Assembly: GCA_937141995.1 (NCBI GenBank)
Contig: CAKZQX010000560.1
Coordinates: forward strand, 1 to 6,449
DNA: 6,449 nt
Source: an uncultured Chloroflexaceae bacterium
Lineage (GTDB): Bacteria; Chloroflexota; Chloroflexia; Chloroflexales; Chloroflexaceae
Reading direction: 5' to 3'
Positions 4,618-6,449 of this stretch are shown here, one piece after another (the first letter of the stretch is position 1; each line of letters begins with the position of its first letter). Made by a program: the position numbers and the translations under genes. The notes beneath the pieces were generated by a model. The model saw nothing but the letters and a program-made list of their open reading frames with translations, did not search any database and had not been told where the DNA came from.

Positions 4618-4641
4618 AGCGAAACGACGTGACCCTACGGC

Positions 4642-5775
4642 CTAAATCCCCAGCGCATCTTTGATCCGGCCAAAGAAGCTATCATCCCGTTCGCCCCCCG
4701 GCGCTGCGCCCTCAAGCGTTTTGGACAACTCCTGCAGCAGCTTGCGCTGATGATCGCTCAGCTTGGTCGGGACCATCACCCGCGCAATCACCACCTGGTC
4801 GCCACGACCATTCTGCCGGAGGAAGGGCACACCCTTGCCGCGCAGCCGAAAGGTCTGCCCCGTCTGCGTCCCGGCGGGGATCTTAAGCGGCTCTTCGCCG
4901 TCTACGGTGGGAACCGTCAACTCATCACCGAGGGCAGCCTGGGCCATATTCAGCTTGAGTTCCAGGATGATATCGTTGCCGTCCCGCAGGAAGTAGCGGT
5001 GGGGCTCAACATCCAGCGCAACATACAGGTTGCCGTGCGGACCACCGCGCGGCCCGGCCTCGCCCTCGCCGCTGATGCGGATCTGCGAGTTGCTATCGAC
5101 GCCGGCGGGAATCTTCACCGGAATAGACCGTGACTGGCGGACGCGCCCCTCGCCGCTGCATGTGCGGCAAGGAATTGGAATCACATGGCCGGTGCCGCCA
5201 CAGGCATCACATGTAGTCACTGTTACCATGTTGAAGATTGGCGCGCGCTGGCGAATCTCGCCGCTCCCGCCACACTTGGGGCAGCGTACGGGATCAGTGC
5301 CCGGTTCCGCGCCGCTCCCGCTACAGGAGGGGCAGGTTTCGAGGCGACGAAACTCGATCTCTTTTTCGCAGCCGAAAATTGCCTCTTCAAAGGAAATACG
5401 CAGGTTGTAGCGCAGATCCGCGCCGCGTTGCGGCCCTGTCCGCTGGGTACGCCCTCCCCCGGCCATGCCCCCGCCGAAGAAGGCATCAAAGATCGTGCTG
5501 AAGGGATCAGCGCCGCCAAAGGGATCATACCCGGCTCCGCCGCCCCCCGGCATGCTATGCCCAAAGCGATCATACATCGTCCGCTTCTGGCTGTCGGAGA
5601 GCACTTCGTAGGCTTCGTTGATCTCCTTGAACTTCGCTTCAGCGCCGGGGTCTTTGTTAACATCCGGGTGATACTCGCGCGCCAGCCGGCGAAACGCCTT
5701 CTTTATCTCTTCGGGTGTGGCACTGCGCTGAACGCCCAGTACCTCATAATAGTCACGTTTCGTCCCTGATGCCAT
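4642..5775 (-). CDS. dnaJ: Chaperone protein DnaJ (Hsp40)
   Basis: 377 residues, the usual length of a full type I DnaJ. The J domain (about 5-70) carries HPD at 36-38, which stimulates DnaK ATPase. A Gly/Phe-rich linker follows at about 75-110. Four zinc-binding C-x-x-C-x-G-x-G repeats lie at 148-155, 165-172, 189-196 and 203-210, all intact. The C-terminal substrate-binding domains (about 215-345) and a short dimerisation tail complete it. It delivers unfolded proteins to DnaK in the cytoplasm. The start is firm: AAGGAT at 5781-5786, 5 bases before the ATG. dnaK ends 14 bases upstream, so the two form an operon; grpE and hrcA are not in the window. Downstream the message would run into the three hairpin units. 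Confidence 0.98.
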   Translation of the reverse strand: MASGTKRDYYEVLGVQRSATPEEIKKAFRRLAREYHPDVNKDPGAEAKFKEINEAYEVLSDSQKRTMYDRFGHSMPGGGGAGYDPFGGADPFSTIFDAFFGGGMAGGGRTQRTGPQRGADLRYNLRISFEEAIFGCEKEIEFRRLETCPSCSGSGAEPGTDPVRCPKCGGSGEIRQRAPIFNMVTVTTCDACGGTGHVIPIPCRTCSGEGRVRQSRSIPVKIPAGVDSNSQIRISGEGEAGPRGGPHGNLYVALDVEPHRYFLRDGNDIILELKLNMAQAALGDELTVPTVDGEEPLKIPAGTQTGQTFRLRGKGVPFLRQNGRGDQVVIARVMVPTKLSDHQRKLLQELSKTLEGAAPGGERDDSFFGRIKDALGI

Positions 5776-5780
5776 GATTT

Positions 5781-5786
5781 ATCCTT
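5781..5786 (-). promoter_or_regulatory. Ribosome binding site of dnaJ
   Basis: AAGGAT on the minus strand, 5 bases before the ATG, inside the 14-base gap after dnaK. Confidence 0.75.
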
Positions 5787-5789
5787 ACG

Positions 5790-6449
5790 TTAATCGACCT
5801 TGTAATCACCTTCAACCACGTCCTCGCCCTCGCTCTCAGATGTACCCGTGCTGCCCTCTGCGCCATTGGGCGATGCGCCTTCACCCTCGGTGTACATTGC
5901 CTGCCCGACCTGTTGCAGGGCAACGGAGAGTTCCGCCGTTTTGTTGCGGATGACCTCGCTATCGCTATCGTCGAGCACTGCCCGCAACGCACTGATCTTA
6001 TCCTCAACCTCATTGCGCAGCGCCACATCAACCCGCTCATCGGCTTCGCGCAGCGCTTTCTCCGCCGCGTAGATCATGCTATCGCCCGCGTTCCGCACCG
6101 CAATCTGCTCGCGCCGCTGCCGGTCTTCGTCGGCATGCTGCTCGGCATCCTGAACCATGCGCTCGATCTCCTCAGACGAGAGCCCCGACGAGGCGGTAAT
6201 GGTGATGCGCTGCTCTTTGCCGGTGGCCTTGTCCTGCGCCGAGACATTGACGATACCGTTGGCGTCGATATCGAATGTTACTTCGATCTGGGGGACGCCC
6301 CGGGGCGCCGGCGGAATGCCGGACAATTCAAACCGGCCAAGCGTTTTGTTAAACCGCGACTCGGCACGCTCGCCCTGTAACACATGAATCTCGACACTCG
6401 CCTGGTTGTCGCTGGCGGTGGAGAAGACCTGGCTCTTCTTGGTGGGAAT
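5790..6449 (-). CDS. dnaK: Chaperone protein DnaK (Hsp70), C-terminal part
   Basis: The gene runs off the right window edge; 219 C-terminal residues are visible, about a third of the usual ~600-640. The frame is open to base 6449, starting [20 protein letters not shown], the highly conserved start of the substrate-binding beta domain. [20 protein letters not shown] and [20 protein letters not shown] follow, then the helical lid ([19 protein letters not shown] and on to about visible residue 175). The tail is acidic and Ser/Gly/Glu-rich and ends [12 protein letters not shown], similar to the conserved acidic end of bacterial DnaK. It binds exposed hydrophobic peptides in an ATP-driven cycle with DnaJ and GrpE. 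It is followed after 14 bases by dnaJ. The promoter and any heat-shock operator would lie outside the window. Confidence 0.97.
   Translation of the reverse strand: MPTKKSQVFSTASDNQASVEIHVLQGERAESRFNKTLGRFELSGIPPAPRGVPQIEVTFDIDANGIVNVSAQDKATGKEQRITITASSGLSSEEIERMVQDAEQHADEDRQRREQIAVRNAGDSMIYAAEKALREADERVDVALRNEVEDKISALRAVLDDSDSEVIRNKTAELSVALQQVGQAMYTEGEGASPNGAEGSTGTSESEGEDVVEGDYKVD

Noticed and set aside
4053..4645. Plus-strand open frames of 107 and 122 codons (4053-4376 and 4277-4645), both beginning STNRS and sharing TNPEGHVASGRAE.
   Set aside because: They are read through the repeat units and straight through the perfect hairpins. The shared peptide is only the translated repeat, no ribosome site is present, and the C-terminal parts differ in frame between units.
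5185..5769. Plus-strand 194-codon frame opposite dnaJ, and the similar 155-codon frame opposite dnaK (5913-6380).
   Set aside because: They are antisense shadows of strongly conserved genes with high GC at third positions; no ribosome sites or domains.

Overview
The window looks like a GC-rich bacterial chromosome segment, most likely from Chloroflexota (filamentous phototroph relatives). That placement is an inference from overall protein flavour, base composition and the style of the palindromic repeats, and no marker here proves it. Almost everything is on the minus strand, so the biological order runs right to left: dnaK (3' part) and dnaJ at the right edge, a 590-base repeat region, rlmB (23S rRNA 2'-O-methyltransferase), a hairpin-less repeat copy, a small membrane protein gene, a GNAT acetyltransferase, a 406-base poorly explained intergenic region, a single-domain response regulator and a HAD phosphatase. 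On the plus strand, the 3' end of an ABC transporter permease gene converges on the HAD gene at the left edge.

The core genes are ordinary. dnaK and dnaJ are 14 bases apart and surely one chaperone operon. The response regulator and HAD genes are 19 bases apart and probably co-transcribed. The small protein has its own convincing sigma70-type promoter, whose -10 box sits exactly in the centre of a perfect 9+9 palindrome, so it is probably repressor-controlled, perhaps together with the GNAT gene behind it.

The remarkable part is 4078-4617, between the dnaJ stop and the rlmB start. It holds three tandem units with a ~200-base period. Each carries the same conserved flank and then a long perfect hairpin (arms of 23, 23 and 21 bases, 3-base loops). 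The hairpins of the units differ in sequence, yet every difference is matched in the opposite arm, so the palindrome is kept while its sequence drifts. In the two complete units the hairpin sits inside a second, outer inverted repeat. A fourth copy lies inverted beyond rlmB (2981-3105) and aligns with the right half of the unit, but the hairpin is missing. The minus-strand promoter of the small protein gene lies at the end of this hairpin-less copy. A separate 24-base-arm inverted repeat (4005-4065) lies between the array and rlmB. No transposase, reverse transcriptase or recombinase gene is present in the window, so whatever spreads or maintains these units must act from elsewhere.
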